Below, one piece after another: positions 9,038 through 16,700 of a stretch of DNA of 64,000 bases. A model generated the notes under the pieces. It was not told where the DNA came from, searched no databases, and saw only the letters and a program-made list of their open reading frames with translations. The DNA lies in the NCBI GenBank assembly GCA_964512635.1, contig CAZEJB010000009.1, forward strand, positions 1 through 64,000. Direction: 5' to 3'. Position numbers and translations under genes: made by a program. Origin of the DNA: JADZFO01 sp964512635. Lineage in GTDB: Bacteria > 4484-113 > JAFGCY01. How positions within the stretch are numbered: the stretch's first letter is position 1; the number at the start of each line of letters is the position of its first letter.

Positions 9038-10078
9038 TCAGGAGCCGATGGCGTGTTCGTCGATGATCTGCGCCGGCGTGCCCTTGCTGCCGACAGGCAA
9101 CTCGGCCAGCAGCATGCCGGCCACAATCAGCAGTCCCCCCAGGGCGCGCAGGGGGATGAAGGCCTCGCCCCCAAGGGTCCAGGAGAAGAGCGCGCCGAAG
9201 ACCGGCTCCAGGACGAAGATCAGCGCGGTGCGCAGCGGGTCGACATGGCGCTGGCACATCAGCTGCAGCAGGAAGGCGGACAGGGTGGGGAAGACCGTCA
9301 GGAACAGGATCGCCCAGGCGGATTGCGCGTTGCCAAGGCCGAAGCTGAAGGCCGGCAGCTCGGGGCTCAGCGCGTGCAGGCCGTGGGTCAGCGCGCAGCT
9401 CAGCAGGCTGAGCACGCCGGTCACCAGCACCTGCTGGAAAGTCAGCACATAGGGGTCGTGGGGCTGGCTGGCATAACGCCCCGTATAGAGCACATGCATC
9501 GCGTAGGTAAGCGCGGCAAGCAGGGTGAGTATGTCTCCGCTGTTCAAGCCGGAGAGCCCGCCGCTGAGCAGGAATAACCCGCCGACCGCGATGGCCACCG
9601 AGAGCAGCTTGACCGGCTGGATCGGGCTGCGGTCGAGCAGCCAGGCGACGAAGGGAACAAAGACGATGAACAGCCCGGTGATGAAGCCGCTGTTGGCGGC
9701 GGAGGTGATGGTCAGGCCCCAGGTCTGGGCGATGTATAGCAGCCAGAGAATCAGGCCCAGCGACAGCCCGGGACCAAGAGAAATTCTGAACCTTGCAGAG
9801 GTGGGGCGTGTCGCTGCATGGGCCCGGGCGGGTGCAGGCCCCGACCCTGCAGGACTGCCAAACAACCCCGCCAAGGGGTTCATCCGCCGCGCCAGGATCA
9901 GCGGCAGCAGCATCAGCGCCGCCAGTGTGAAGCGGTAACCGACCAGGGTGACAGGATGGACGTGGTCGACGGCATCGCGGACCACAAAGAAGGTGGAACC
10001 CCAGATTGCCGCGCAGTAGATCAGGCCAATCGTAGCAAGGGAGCGCGCGCGGGCTGTATTGGGGGCTGGCCGGGACAT
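9038..10078 (-). CDS. EamA/DMT-superfamily transporter
   Basis: A 346-residue integral membrane protein with about ten hydrophobic helices in two EamA-like halves. The first half starts IYCAAIWGSTFFVVRDAV, and LQTW/TSAANSGFITGLFIVFVPFVAWLL marks the conserved mid-region. Members export or import small metabolites; the substrate is unknown. Between helices 2 and 3 there is an unusual Gly/Pro/Ala/Arg-rich loop (about residues 75-110, DNA near 9795-9865) built of GC-rich repeat-like DNA, possibly an in-frame insertion. ATG 10078 is chosen because the helix starts shortly after; codons further upstream would add about 90 residues without homology-like features. It is divergent from the lipoprotein gene at 10203. 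Confidence 0.85.
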   Translation of the reverse strand: MSRPAPNTARARSLATIGLIYCAAIWGSTFFVVRDAVDHVHPVTLVGYRFTLAALMLLPLILARRMNPLAGLFGSPAGSGPAPARAHAATRPTSARFRISLGPGLSLGLILWLLYIAQTWGLTITSAANSGFITGLFIVFVPFVAWLLDRSPIQPVKLLSVAIAVGGLFLLSGGLSGLNSGDILTLLAALTYAMHVLYTGRYASQPHDPYVLTFQQVLVTGVLSLLSCALTHGLHALSPELPAFSFGLGNAQSAWAILFLTVFPTLSAFLLQLMCQRHVDPLRTALIFVLEPVFGALFSWTLGGEAFIPLRALGGLLIVAGMLLAELPVGSKGTPAQIIDEHAIGS

Positions 10079-10202
10079 GCTGCTATTGTAGGGCTGCAAA
10101 AAGAGTGCAGGGTCCTTTGAAGTGTTGTTGAGATTCTGCCACCGGGGGTATAAGACCTGGTTGCAGGGCGTCAGAGTGCTGTATCCGTTCTGGAGGTGTA
10201 GC

Positions 10203-12164
10203 ATGCCGCGTTTGCTTGTCGCGTTTGTTGCAGTGCTGACAGCAGTGGCCCTGGCCGCCTGCAGCGGGGGCATGGGTAGTGCGCGAATGGAGTCAGACGT
10301 CATGATTCCAGAGATAAGCGACCTGCCCGCACCGGGCAGCATTCCGCCGCGCAATGCCAGTGAACTTGGCGGCGCCTTTCAGCGCCGCGGCGGTGATTTC
10401 AGGATCGACCTGCCGCACAACGAGCTGGATGCAGCGGGTGACGGCGACGGCCACTTCACCCCTGACGATGCCGGTGCATCAAATCGCCTGGCGAACCTGG
10501 CCTTTGGCGTCTACGACTGGAACCTCCCGGAATTCAGCGAGGAGGCGGTGCTGACCATTGACTGGGACACTGAACCCGCCGACGGCGCAGCTTTTATCGG
10601 CCTGTCGGACTGGGAAAGAAATGCCTGGCGCTGGCTGGCATTGGATGCCGGCCAGACAGAGGTCGATCTGACGTCTGCCGGCGTAGGTCTCTCTGATGAC
10701 GGTCGCTTCCTGGCCGTGATGATGGTGCTGGGAAGCACGCCGGCGGATCTGGACAGCCTGGACATGGGCCGCTCCTTGCCCTATGCACCGGTGCCCGTGC
10801 TGACGGTGACGCCCGGTGAGGGCATGGCTCCGCTGGGCGTGCTCTATAAGGCCGACGCAAGTTACGATCCCGATGGCAGTATTGTGCTCTACGAGCTTGA
10901 TCTTGACGGTGATGGCGAGTACGAGAGCAGCAGCCCCGAGCCTTTCAACAGCGTTGAGCTCTTTACCATGCCGGGCAACTACAGCATCGGCCTGCGCGTT
11001 ACAGATGACAGCGGGCTTAGTGCTGCAACTCACTGCGCCATAGCCGTCAGCGCCCAGGTTGAATGGGAGGAAATCAACATCGGCGCGGGTGAGAACAAGC
11101 CTGCCGTGCTCTGGGACTGCAACGGGGTTCCGGCGCTGAGCTACCGACTGGATGATCAGCTGGTTTTCCAGTTGGCCGCTGACCCGCTGGGAGCAGGCTG
11201 GCGCGATCCGGTCGTGGTCGACGATGCGTTCGTAGGAACAGACACTGCAAGCCTGGCGCTGGTGGACGGCCATCCGGCCCTGGCTTATGCCCGCTTCGAC
11301 GGCGTCGACTATGAGCTGCGCTACTTCCGGGCGCTGGACTCGGAAGGCCAGGCATGGCCGGAGCCGGAATACCTCGGCCTCGGCTTAGCTGCGGAGGAAG
11401 TTCGGCTGGCCGTGGTGCATGGCAAGCCCGCCATTGCTTATGGTCAGGTTGTTGACGGCCTGTATCGGCCGATGTTTGCCCGCGCCGAAGACGCGCATGG
11501 CGACGAATGGGCCGACCCGGTGCGCGCCGATAACGGGGCCTTCGATGAGCTCGGCATAACTTCCAGGTACAACCAGGACCTCTCCGACATGCTGATCTTT
11601 GAGGACCGGCCCTGCTTCATCATCCACACCCACAAGTCTGTTGGAAACGAGCACAGCTTTTTGTTCTGCATGGCGGAAGATGCACTGGGCCAACAGTGGA
11701 GGGACATTCAGGAAATCGCCGGCCCCATGCCCCTGGTCTTCTACGAGCCAATGCAGCTGCTGCAGGTTGGCTACAGCGGCAACGAGACCCTGATGGCGGC
11801 ATGTGTGTTCGGGGACGACATTGCAGTTTACCGACGCCCCGGTGGGCAACAGGCTTCGTGGTTTTTCGACGCCAACATCGGCACGGTCAACCTGGAGGCC
11901 AATAACATTGAGCTGGCGATGGTGCAGGGCGCCCCGGCGGTTCTGATCTCAGAAGGTGCAATGGACGACTACCAGTTAGCCTACCTGCGCTCCTACGATG
12001 GCTTCGGAGATAACTGGGGGCCGGGAGTGCCGGCGCCCTTCGCGGAGTTGATGGACCAGCCGATCGACGGCTATGCCGGATCTGAACTGGGCATGCTGGG
12101 CGGGCAAGCGGCTGTGATTGCAGTCTCGTGGGAAGGCCAGGCCTCCCTGTTCATCCGACACTAG
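10203..12164 (+). CDS. lipoprotein: WDWFSG-type N-terminal domain, PKD domain, propeller-like repeats
   Basis: A 653-residue lipoprotein (lipobox LAAC) started by ATG 10203 behind a GGAGGTG ribosome binding site. Residues about 95-190 match the domain shared by six lipoproteins in this window (FGVYDW..., then GLSDWERNAWRWLAL, then a strand-rich end). Residues about 200-285 look like a PKD domain (SYDPDGSIVLYELDLDGDGEYE ... GNYSIGLRVTDDSG). The remaining about 360 residues contain repeated LAxVxGxPAIAY-type and DxxGxxWxxP-type blocks, like blades of a beta-propeller or sialidase-like fold. Function unknown; probably surface or periplasmic binding. Convergent with sdhB, 16 nt apart. Confidence 0.75.
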   Translation: MPRLLVAFVAVLTAVALAACSGGMGSARMESDVMIPEISDLPAPGSIPPRNASELGGAFQRRGGDFRIDLPHNELDAAGDGDGHFTPDDAGASNRLANLAFGVYDWNLPEFSEEAVLTIDWDTEPADGAAFIGLSDWERNAWRWLALDAGQTEVDLTSAGVGLSDDGRFLAVMMVLGSTPADLDSLDMGRSLPYAPVPVLTVTPGEGMAPLGVLYKADASYDPDGSIVLYELDLDGDGEYESSSPEPFNSVELFTMPGNYSIGLRVTDDSGLSAATHCAIAVSAQVEWEEINIGAGENKPAVLWDCNGVPALSYRLDDQLVFQLAADPLGAGWRDPVVVDDAFVGTDTASLALVDGHPALAYARFDGVDYELRYFRALDSEGQAWPEPEYLGLGLAAEEVRLAVVHGKPAIAYGQVVDGLYRPMFARAEDAHGDEWADPVRADNGAFDELGITSRYNQDLSDMLIFEDRPCFIIHTHKSVGNEHSFLFCMAEDALGQQWRDIQEIAGPMPLVFYEPMQLLQVGYSGNETLMAACVFGDDIAVYRRPGGQQASWFFDANIGTVNLEANNIELAMVQGAPAVLISEGAMDDYQLAYLRSYDGFGDNWGPGVPAPFAELMDQPIDGYAGSELGMLGGQAAVIAVSWEGQASLFIRH

Positions 12165-12180
12165 GCGCGGCGCCTGAGCG

Positions 12181-12996
12181 TCACATCTCCACGTCGGGCT
12201 TGGCGAAGAAGCGCTTGATGGCATACTTCGCAGTGGCGCGGCCCATCTCGGAGATGCTCTGGGTCAGTGGGATCTCCTTGGGGCAGACCCGCACGCAGTT
12301 CTGCGCATTCCCGCAGTCGGCCACGCCGCCAGGCCCCATCAGCGCTTCGAGGCGCCGGCCCTTATGCAGTGCGCCGGTGGGATGCGCGTTGAACAGCCGC
12401 ACCTGGCTGATGATCGCCGCGCCCATGAACTCGCTTTTGTCGTTCACCTGCGGACAGGCGTCGAGGCAGCAGCCGCAGGTCATGCAGCGGCTGAGCACGT
12501 ACATCCAGCTCTGGTCCTTCGGGCTCTGGCGCGGGCCGGGGCCGAGGTCGTAGGTTCCGTCGATCGGGATCCAGGCCTTGACCTTGCGCAGGGAGTTGAA
12601 CATCCGGCTGCGGTCGACCAGCAGGTCGCGCACCACCGGGAACTTGCTCATCGGTTCAATAACGATCGGCTGGGGCAGCTGCTCCACCAGCGCGCTGCAG
12701 CCCTGGCGCGGCACGCCGTTGATGCGCATGCTGCAGGCGCCGCAGACTTCCTCGAGGCAGGAGCTTTCCCAGACCACCGGCGTGGTCTGCTGGCCGCTGG
12801 TCGTCACCGGCTTGCGGCGGATCTCAGTCAGCGCGGACAGCACGTTCATGCCGGGGGTGAAGGGCACCTCGAAGTCCTGCCAGTAGGGTGCCATGCCCGG
12901 CCCGTCCTGACGCCTGATGCGCAGGCGGACGGTCTTGCCGGAAGTGCTGGCGGGGGCAGCAGACGCTGAGCTTGTCGCAGTGGCGGACATGGACAT
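12181..12996 (-). CDS. sdhB: succinate dehydrogenase/fumarate reductase iron-sulfur subunit
   Basis: A 271-residue electron-transfer subunit of complex II. It has the plant-type [2Fe-2S] motif (SSCLEEVCGACSMRINGVPRQGC), the [4Fe-4S] motif CMTCGCCLDACP and the last cluster region CGNAQNCVRVCPKEIPL, as in SdhB/FrdB proteins. A Ser/Ala/Thr-rich 20-residue extension precedes the usual start; the family core begins near KTVRLRI. SdhA is encoded 3.7 kb away on the same strand rather than adjacent, and no membrane anchor gene is visible between or beside them. Direction of the reaction (succinate oxidation or fumarate reduction) cannot be decided here. Confidence 0.93.
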   Translation of the reverse strand: MSMSATATSSASAAPASTSGKTVRLRIRRQDGPGMAPYWQDFEVPFTPGMNVLSALTEIRRKPVTTSGQQTTPVVWESSCLEEVCGACSMRINGVPRQGCSALVEQLPQPIVIEPMSKFPVVRDLLVDRSRMFNSLRKVKAWIPIDGTYDLGPGPRQSPKDQSWMYVLSRCMTCGCCLDACPQVNDKSEFMGAAIISQVRLFNAHPTGALHKGRRLEALMGPGGVADCGNAQNCVRVCPKEIPLTQSISEMGRATAKYAIKRFFAKPDVEM

Positions 12997-13062
12997 AGCT
13001 TACCACCGGCGCGCCCTTGTTCATCTGGCGCGGCCCGCCTTCTGGCGGTGATCCGATGCCGC

Positions 13063-13998
13063 TCAGCGCTCGGACGGCGGCGGCAGCGGCCGCGTCGCCA
13101 GCAGGATGTAGCCCCGTTCGCCGCCGGGTTCAAAGTCGCGCCAGACAGCGCGCAAGTGCCCGGCTTCAACTTCGCGCCACTGCTCGCGGGGCGGGTTGCA
13201 GAAGGCGCCATAGCCTGGCTCGCCATCTTCGAAGTTGAGATCCGCCAGTGTCAGCCCCTCGTCGAGGAGAACATCGATCTGCGCCGCGCCGATGTTGCCC
13301 TGCCAGGTGCTGCCTGTGGCCAGGGTGTAATTGAACAGGTGCTGGCTTTCCACATTGCTGCCGCTTGCTGTGCTGTAGCTGTGCCCGATAACCACCTTCT
13401 GGCGTGGACCAAGATGCAGGTCAAAGGCGCGGCAGAACATCAGTTCATTGAGCCCGGTGTCGCCGCTGGGCTGCCAGGAGCCGCCAAGGCTATCCAGCAC
13501 CTCAGGTTCCCAGGCGATGCGCTCGATACGCAGCAGCCGCGTTTCGAGCGGCTCGTTGTCGGTGCTCGGGCTGCCTTCAGGGCGCATCCAGGCCTGGAAA
13601 TCTGCCAGCACCGAGCGGTCATCAATACCGGCGGCCGGGTAATCGCCCAGCATGCTCAGGCCGGGGAAGAGCCATTCAGGCGAGTAGTCTGTTGAATCCG
13701 CCGCGAAAAATGCGTAGCGGTAGAGCAGGTCCTCGTCGGGGAAGCCGGCAGTCAGCCAGACTTCGCTCTCGGAGTTGTTCTCGAAATGGAACTCCACCGC
13801 AACCCGGCTGCGCTCGCGGGCGAAATGGATGGTGATCTGCTCGGATGCCATCCGCACCGGCATTGCCGGGTCGGAAAGCTGCCGCGGCGGGTTGACGTTG
13901 ACGTTCAGCGTGGTGTCATTGGCGCTGGCCGGCACGGCTGCTAGCAGGATCAGTGTGGCCAGCGCGAATGGGACTGCGCAGGTAACGCACTTTCGCAT
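13063..13998 (-). CDS. secreted protein, DUF4424-like, unknown function
   Basis: A 311-residue protein with a cleavable signal peptide (MRKCVTCAVPFALATLILLAAVPASA). The start of the mature part, with MASEQITIHFARERSRVAVEFHFENNSE and VWLTAGFPDE, resembles proteins annotated DUF4424: a beta-sandwich-like segment that senses or binds in the envelope. I am not certain of this match. The later half contains LGPRQKVVIGHSYSTASG and a strand-rich end. It lies in a minus-strand series queC - phosphoesterase - this gene - sdhB with 30-130-nt gaps; functional relation is not obvious. Confidence 0.6.
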   Translation of the reverse strand: MRKCVTCAVPFALATLILLAAVPASANDTTLNVNVNPPRQLSDPAMPVRMASEQITIHFARERSRVAVEFHFENNSESEVWLTAGFPDEDLLYRYAFFAADSTDYSPEWLFPGLSMLGDYPAAGIDDRSVLADFQAWMRPEGSPSTDNEPLETRLLRIERIAWEPEVLDSLGGSWQPSGDTGLNELMFCRAFDLHLGPRQKVVIGHSYSTASGSNVESQHLFNYTLATGSTWQGNIGAAQIDVLLDEGLTLADLNFEDGEPGYGAFCNPPREQWREVEAGHLRAVWRDFEPGGERGYILLATRPLPPPSER

Positions 13999-14027
13999 GC
14001 AGGCAGGATAACACCGCGTGAACCACG

Positions 14028-15056
14028 TCAGTCCAGCTCAAAGCTAAAGTTCTGATCCGGGGCGCTGAGGCAGTTGCCATAGAGCACCGAAAAGCTCTGC
14101 ACCTTGACCGTCCGGCCGTCGGGCTGGAACTCCAGCAGGCGCATGTAGCCCTCGCCGCCGAGCTTGCGGAACTGGTAGTTGCTCAGCATCTGGTGCACGA
14201 CCCGGCCGGAGTCGTTGACCGATTTCAGATAGCCGGTGCCATCACCCAGCACATGCCCGTTCAGCACCAGCGGGATGTCGTGGCGGCGGACCAGCTTCTG
14301 CCACAGCTCCTCGCCGTCGTTGATGCTGCCGGGGGTGGAATAGCTGTGCGGGTTCCACTCCTCCTTGCGGGTCGTATCAAGGTGGTCATAGCGATGTTCG
14401 TCATAGAACATATAGGCGTGGGTCATCAGGATGCCGCGCCGGCCGGGGTGTTGCCGCAGCACATCGTCGGCCCAGGCGACGGCCTCGTCCCGCGGCGCCC
14501 ACTCGAGGCCGATGACAATCCACTCCGTCCCGCCGGCCGCGAAGAGATAGAAGTTATTGTCGAGGCGCAGCGGGTCCATGACGCCGCCGAAGCCCGGCAG
14601 CGTGGACATGTGGCTGACGGGGAAATAGTCGCTCAGCAGGGTGTCCCGCGTGCTGGCATTCCCGCCGGGGCCATAGTCGTGGTTGCCTGGCACGATGGCA
14701 TAGGGCAGGCGGCCATCCAGCATGCTCAGCGCCGCCTGCGCATTGACCCACTGCTCGGGCGTGTTGCGGTTGGTCACGTCGCCAAGCTGCAGGGCGAAGG
14801 CGATGCTGCGCGCCTGCTGTTGTTCCAGCAGCCAGGCGCACTGCGCATAGAAGAGACCCGGATAGGACTCGCTGTAGTACTGCGTGTCCGGCAGCACGGC
14901 CAGGGTCCAGGCGCCGGGCGTCGGCGGGTCTAGCGGGATGTTTGGAGCTTCGGCGGGAGCAGCCTTCGCCTCTTCTGCCGCGCCAGCCTCGTGGCTGACA
15001 GACAGCAGCGCCGGCGCAGCGGCCAGAGCCAGCAGCAGGTCTTTGCGCGTGAGCAT
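14028..15056 (-). CDS. secreted calcineurin-like metallophosphoesterase
   Basis: A 342-residue protein with an N-terminal export signal (MLTRKDLLLALAAAPALLSVSHEAGAA), so likely periplasmic. Dimetal phosphoesterase motifs occur in order: PDTQYY, LGDVTN, GNHDYG, a THAYMFYDEH region and NGHVLGDG. This arrangement fits the calcineurin-like fold of phosphodiesterases and phosphatases. The natural substrate cannot be told. Starts at ATG 15056. The palindromic repeat at 15097-15126 lies just upstream, between this gene and queC. Confidence 0.85.
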   Translation of the reverse strand: MLTRKDLLLALAAAPALLSVSHEAGAAEEAKAAPAEAPNIPLDPPTPGAWTLAVLPDTQYYSESYPGLFYAQCAWLLEQQQARSIAFALQLGDVTNRNTPEQWVNAQAALSMLDGRLPYAIVPGNHDYGPGGNASTRDTLLSDYFPVSHMSTLPGFGGVMDPLRLDNNFYLFAAGGTEWIVIGLEWAPRDEAVAWADDVLRQHPGRRGILMTHAYMFYDEHRYDHLDTTRKEEWNPHSYSTPGSINDGEELWQKLVRRHDIPLVLNGHVLGDGTGYLKSVNDSGRVVHQMLSNYQFRKLGGEGYMRLLEFQPDGRTVKVQSFSVLYGNCLSAPDQNFSFELD

Positions 15057-15096
15057 GAGGCAGAATAGCAGGCTGCCGTAAAGCCCAATGGTCTCA

Positions 15097-15126
15097 GTAG
15101 CAGCGCGGACAGGGCCGCGCTGCTAC
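15097..15126. repeat. perfect 12-bp-stem palindrome, second copy at 62254
   Basis: Stem gtagcagcgcgg, loop acaggg, stem ccgcgctgctac. Positions 15103-15127 are identical over 25 nt to 62254-62278, at the 3' end of waaA. It sits between queC and the phosphoesterase gene, followed by a TTGGTG/TTTGGTG-rich stretch (15158-15182). Confidence 0.75.
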
Positions 15127-15187
15127 TCGCAGGCGCTGGTGCGCGCTTGTCTTCCGCGTTGGTGTTTTGGTGCTTTGGTGGTAAACC

Positions 15188-15865
15188 TCAAACCCTGCCC
15201 AGCAGCGGGTCCTTCTCCCCCGCTTCGCTGAAGCCCCTGGCCCGCAGCTCGCAGGCCGGGCAGGCGGCGCAGGGCGGGAAGCGGCCCTCATAGCAGCTGT
15301 GGCTCCAGCCAAGCGCTTCCCAGCAGCCCGGCAGGCTGCGCGCGAGGCGCACCGTGTCGGCCTTGCTCAGGCTCATCAGCGGCGTATGGATGCTCAGGCC
15401 GGGGGCGTCGAGGCCGAGGCGCAGGGTCTGCTGCTGCGCGGCTATGGTCTCGGCGCGGCAGTCCGGGTAGCCGCTGTAGTCCGTCTCACAGACGCCGATC
15501 ACGAGGTCATGGATGCCATACTGCCAGGCATAACCGCCGGCGATGGTCAGGAAGAGCAGGTTGCGGGCCGGGACAAAAGTGGCCGGCAGGCCGCCCTCCG
15601 CGGCCGCGGCGGCGATGGCGATGCTGCTGTCGGTCAGGGCGTTGCCGCCCAGCTGCTGCAGCGAGGGTATCGGCAGGACGACATGGCTCTCGACCCCGGC
15701 CATCCGGGCGATGCGGGCCGCGCCGACAAGCTCGATGCGGTGGCGCTGGCCGTAGTCGAAGCAAACAGTATGCAGCCGCGCGAAACGCTGCTTGGCCCAG
15801 AAGAGGCAGGTGGTGGAATCCTGCCCGCCGGAGAGCAGGACAAGCGCAGTTGAGTCATGCGGCAT
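15188..15865 (-). CDS. queC: 7-cyano-7-deazaguanine synthase
   Basis: A 225-residue ATP-dependent enzyme making preQ0 from 7-carboxy-7-deazaguanine, for queuosine tRNA modification or other deazaguanine products. It has the PP-loop motif LLSGGQDSTTCLFWA at the N-terminus, FDYGQRHRIEL, and the C-terminal zinc site C-Y-E-G-R-F-P-P-C-AAC-PAC. Length is normal. Starts at ATG 15865, 49 nt from the divergent gene at 15915. No queD, queE or queF is visible in the window. Confidence 0.93.
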   Translation of the reverse strand: MPHDSTALVLLSGGQDSTTCLFWAKQRFARLHTVCFDYGQRHRIELVGAARIARMAGVESHVVLPIPSLQQLGGNALTDSSIAIAAAAAEGGLPATFVPARNLLFLTIAGGYAWQYGIHDLVIGVCETDYSGYPDCRAETIAAQQQTLRLGLDAPGLSIHTPLMSLSKADTVRLARSLPGCWEALGWSHSCYEGRFPPCAACPACELRARGFSEAGEKDPLLGRV

Positions 15866-15914
15866 GCGGGGAGTATGTTACGACCAGTCATTTCCAGTAC
15901 ACTCCTGCGACCGT

Positions 15915-16700
15915 ATGGCAGCGCGGGATTATAATTCGCTGGTGCTGCGGCAATTGCATCCTGAGCATACTGATCTTAACTATGAACCATATTGGACTCG
16001 AGTTCAAAACCCTCTGGCTCGCATCTGGATGCAGCAACTTTACGAGGAGTGCGGGCATCTTATCGAGAACGAAAAGGACCTCTGCCCGATTCACCCGGCA
16101 GACTACACAGAGCATCGGCGCGAGGTCTGGGAAATGCTGAGGAGCACGCACTTTGTCGCCATGCTTTCTGGTGGACTTGAGACGATGCCGGACATTCGCG
16201 AGACGATTCCTGTGATTCTCAGACCAATCTACAACCTCTATTACCCCAGGAAGGTTAGAGATGTAGTAAGGCACCTGCTGCGGAACCTTGATTGGTATCT
16301 CAACCCGAAGCTGGCAAAGAGAGACAACCTAACAGCTTGGCTGCAGGCACTTCTTGCGATGGCATTAGCAGCCTGTTTGATTTATGCCGCTGGGGTCGCC
16401 GTAACCCAGCTGCCTATCATTTCAGCATTCCTGATTGCGGCTGCGGTATTGAACTTGGTACTCACTGCACTTCGACTTGGTCGAGACGCTGCTGGCGGAA
16501 CGGATTTGGGCAGCATGGAGTTCAAAGCCAACGCTCTGGAACTTTATCGCTACCTTCTCGAAAAACACATGCCCGAGGTAGAAGTGAAGGCGGAGCATAT
16601 GTTGAGTCAGGACCTGCTCAAAAGCACTGCTTCTGGGCGGGCCGGCGATAGAGTGCAACGCAATGCGATTTCCGCTAACAGGGAAACCACCAGTTCCTAG
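15915..16700 (+). CDS. NLEWYL-family two-helix membrane protein (paralog A)
   Basis: A 261-residue protein of unknown function. It has the three family blocks: EVWEMLRSTHFVAMLSGGLETMPDIRETIPVILRPIYNLY (about 70-110), the signature LRNLDWYLNP (N at residue 124), two adjacent hydrophobic segments (about 140-185) and KANALELYRYLLEKHMPE near residue 205. A polar, probably disordered tail follows. No signal peptide, so the helical N-terminal half is likely cytoplasmic. ATG 15915 is chosen; codons upstream lie inside the divergent queC gene. Its stop codon overlaps the sdhA stop (16697-16700). It is isolated from the main cluster at 31608-37030. Confidence 0.75.
   Translation: MAARDYNSLVLRQLHPEHTDLNYEPYWTRVQNPLARIWMQQLYEECGHLIENEKDLCPIHPADYTEHRREVWEMLRSTHFVAMLSGGLETMPDIRETIPVILRPIYNLYYPRKVRDVVRHLLRNLDWYLNPKLAKRDNLTAWLQALLAMALAACLIYAAGVAVTQLPIISAFLIAAAVLNLVLTALRLGRDAAGGTDLGSMEFKANALELYRYLLEKHMPEVEVKAEHMLSQDLLKSTASGRAGDRVQRNAISANRETTSS

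Noticed and set aside
10079..10354. Upstream extension of the EamA transporter
   Set aside because: The added residues overlap the divergent lipoprotein gene's promoter and coding start and do not resemble the family.
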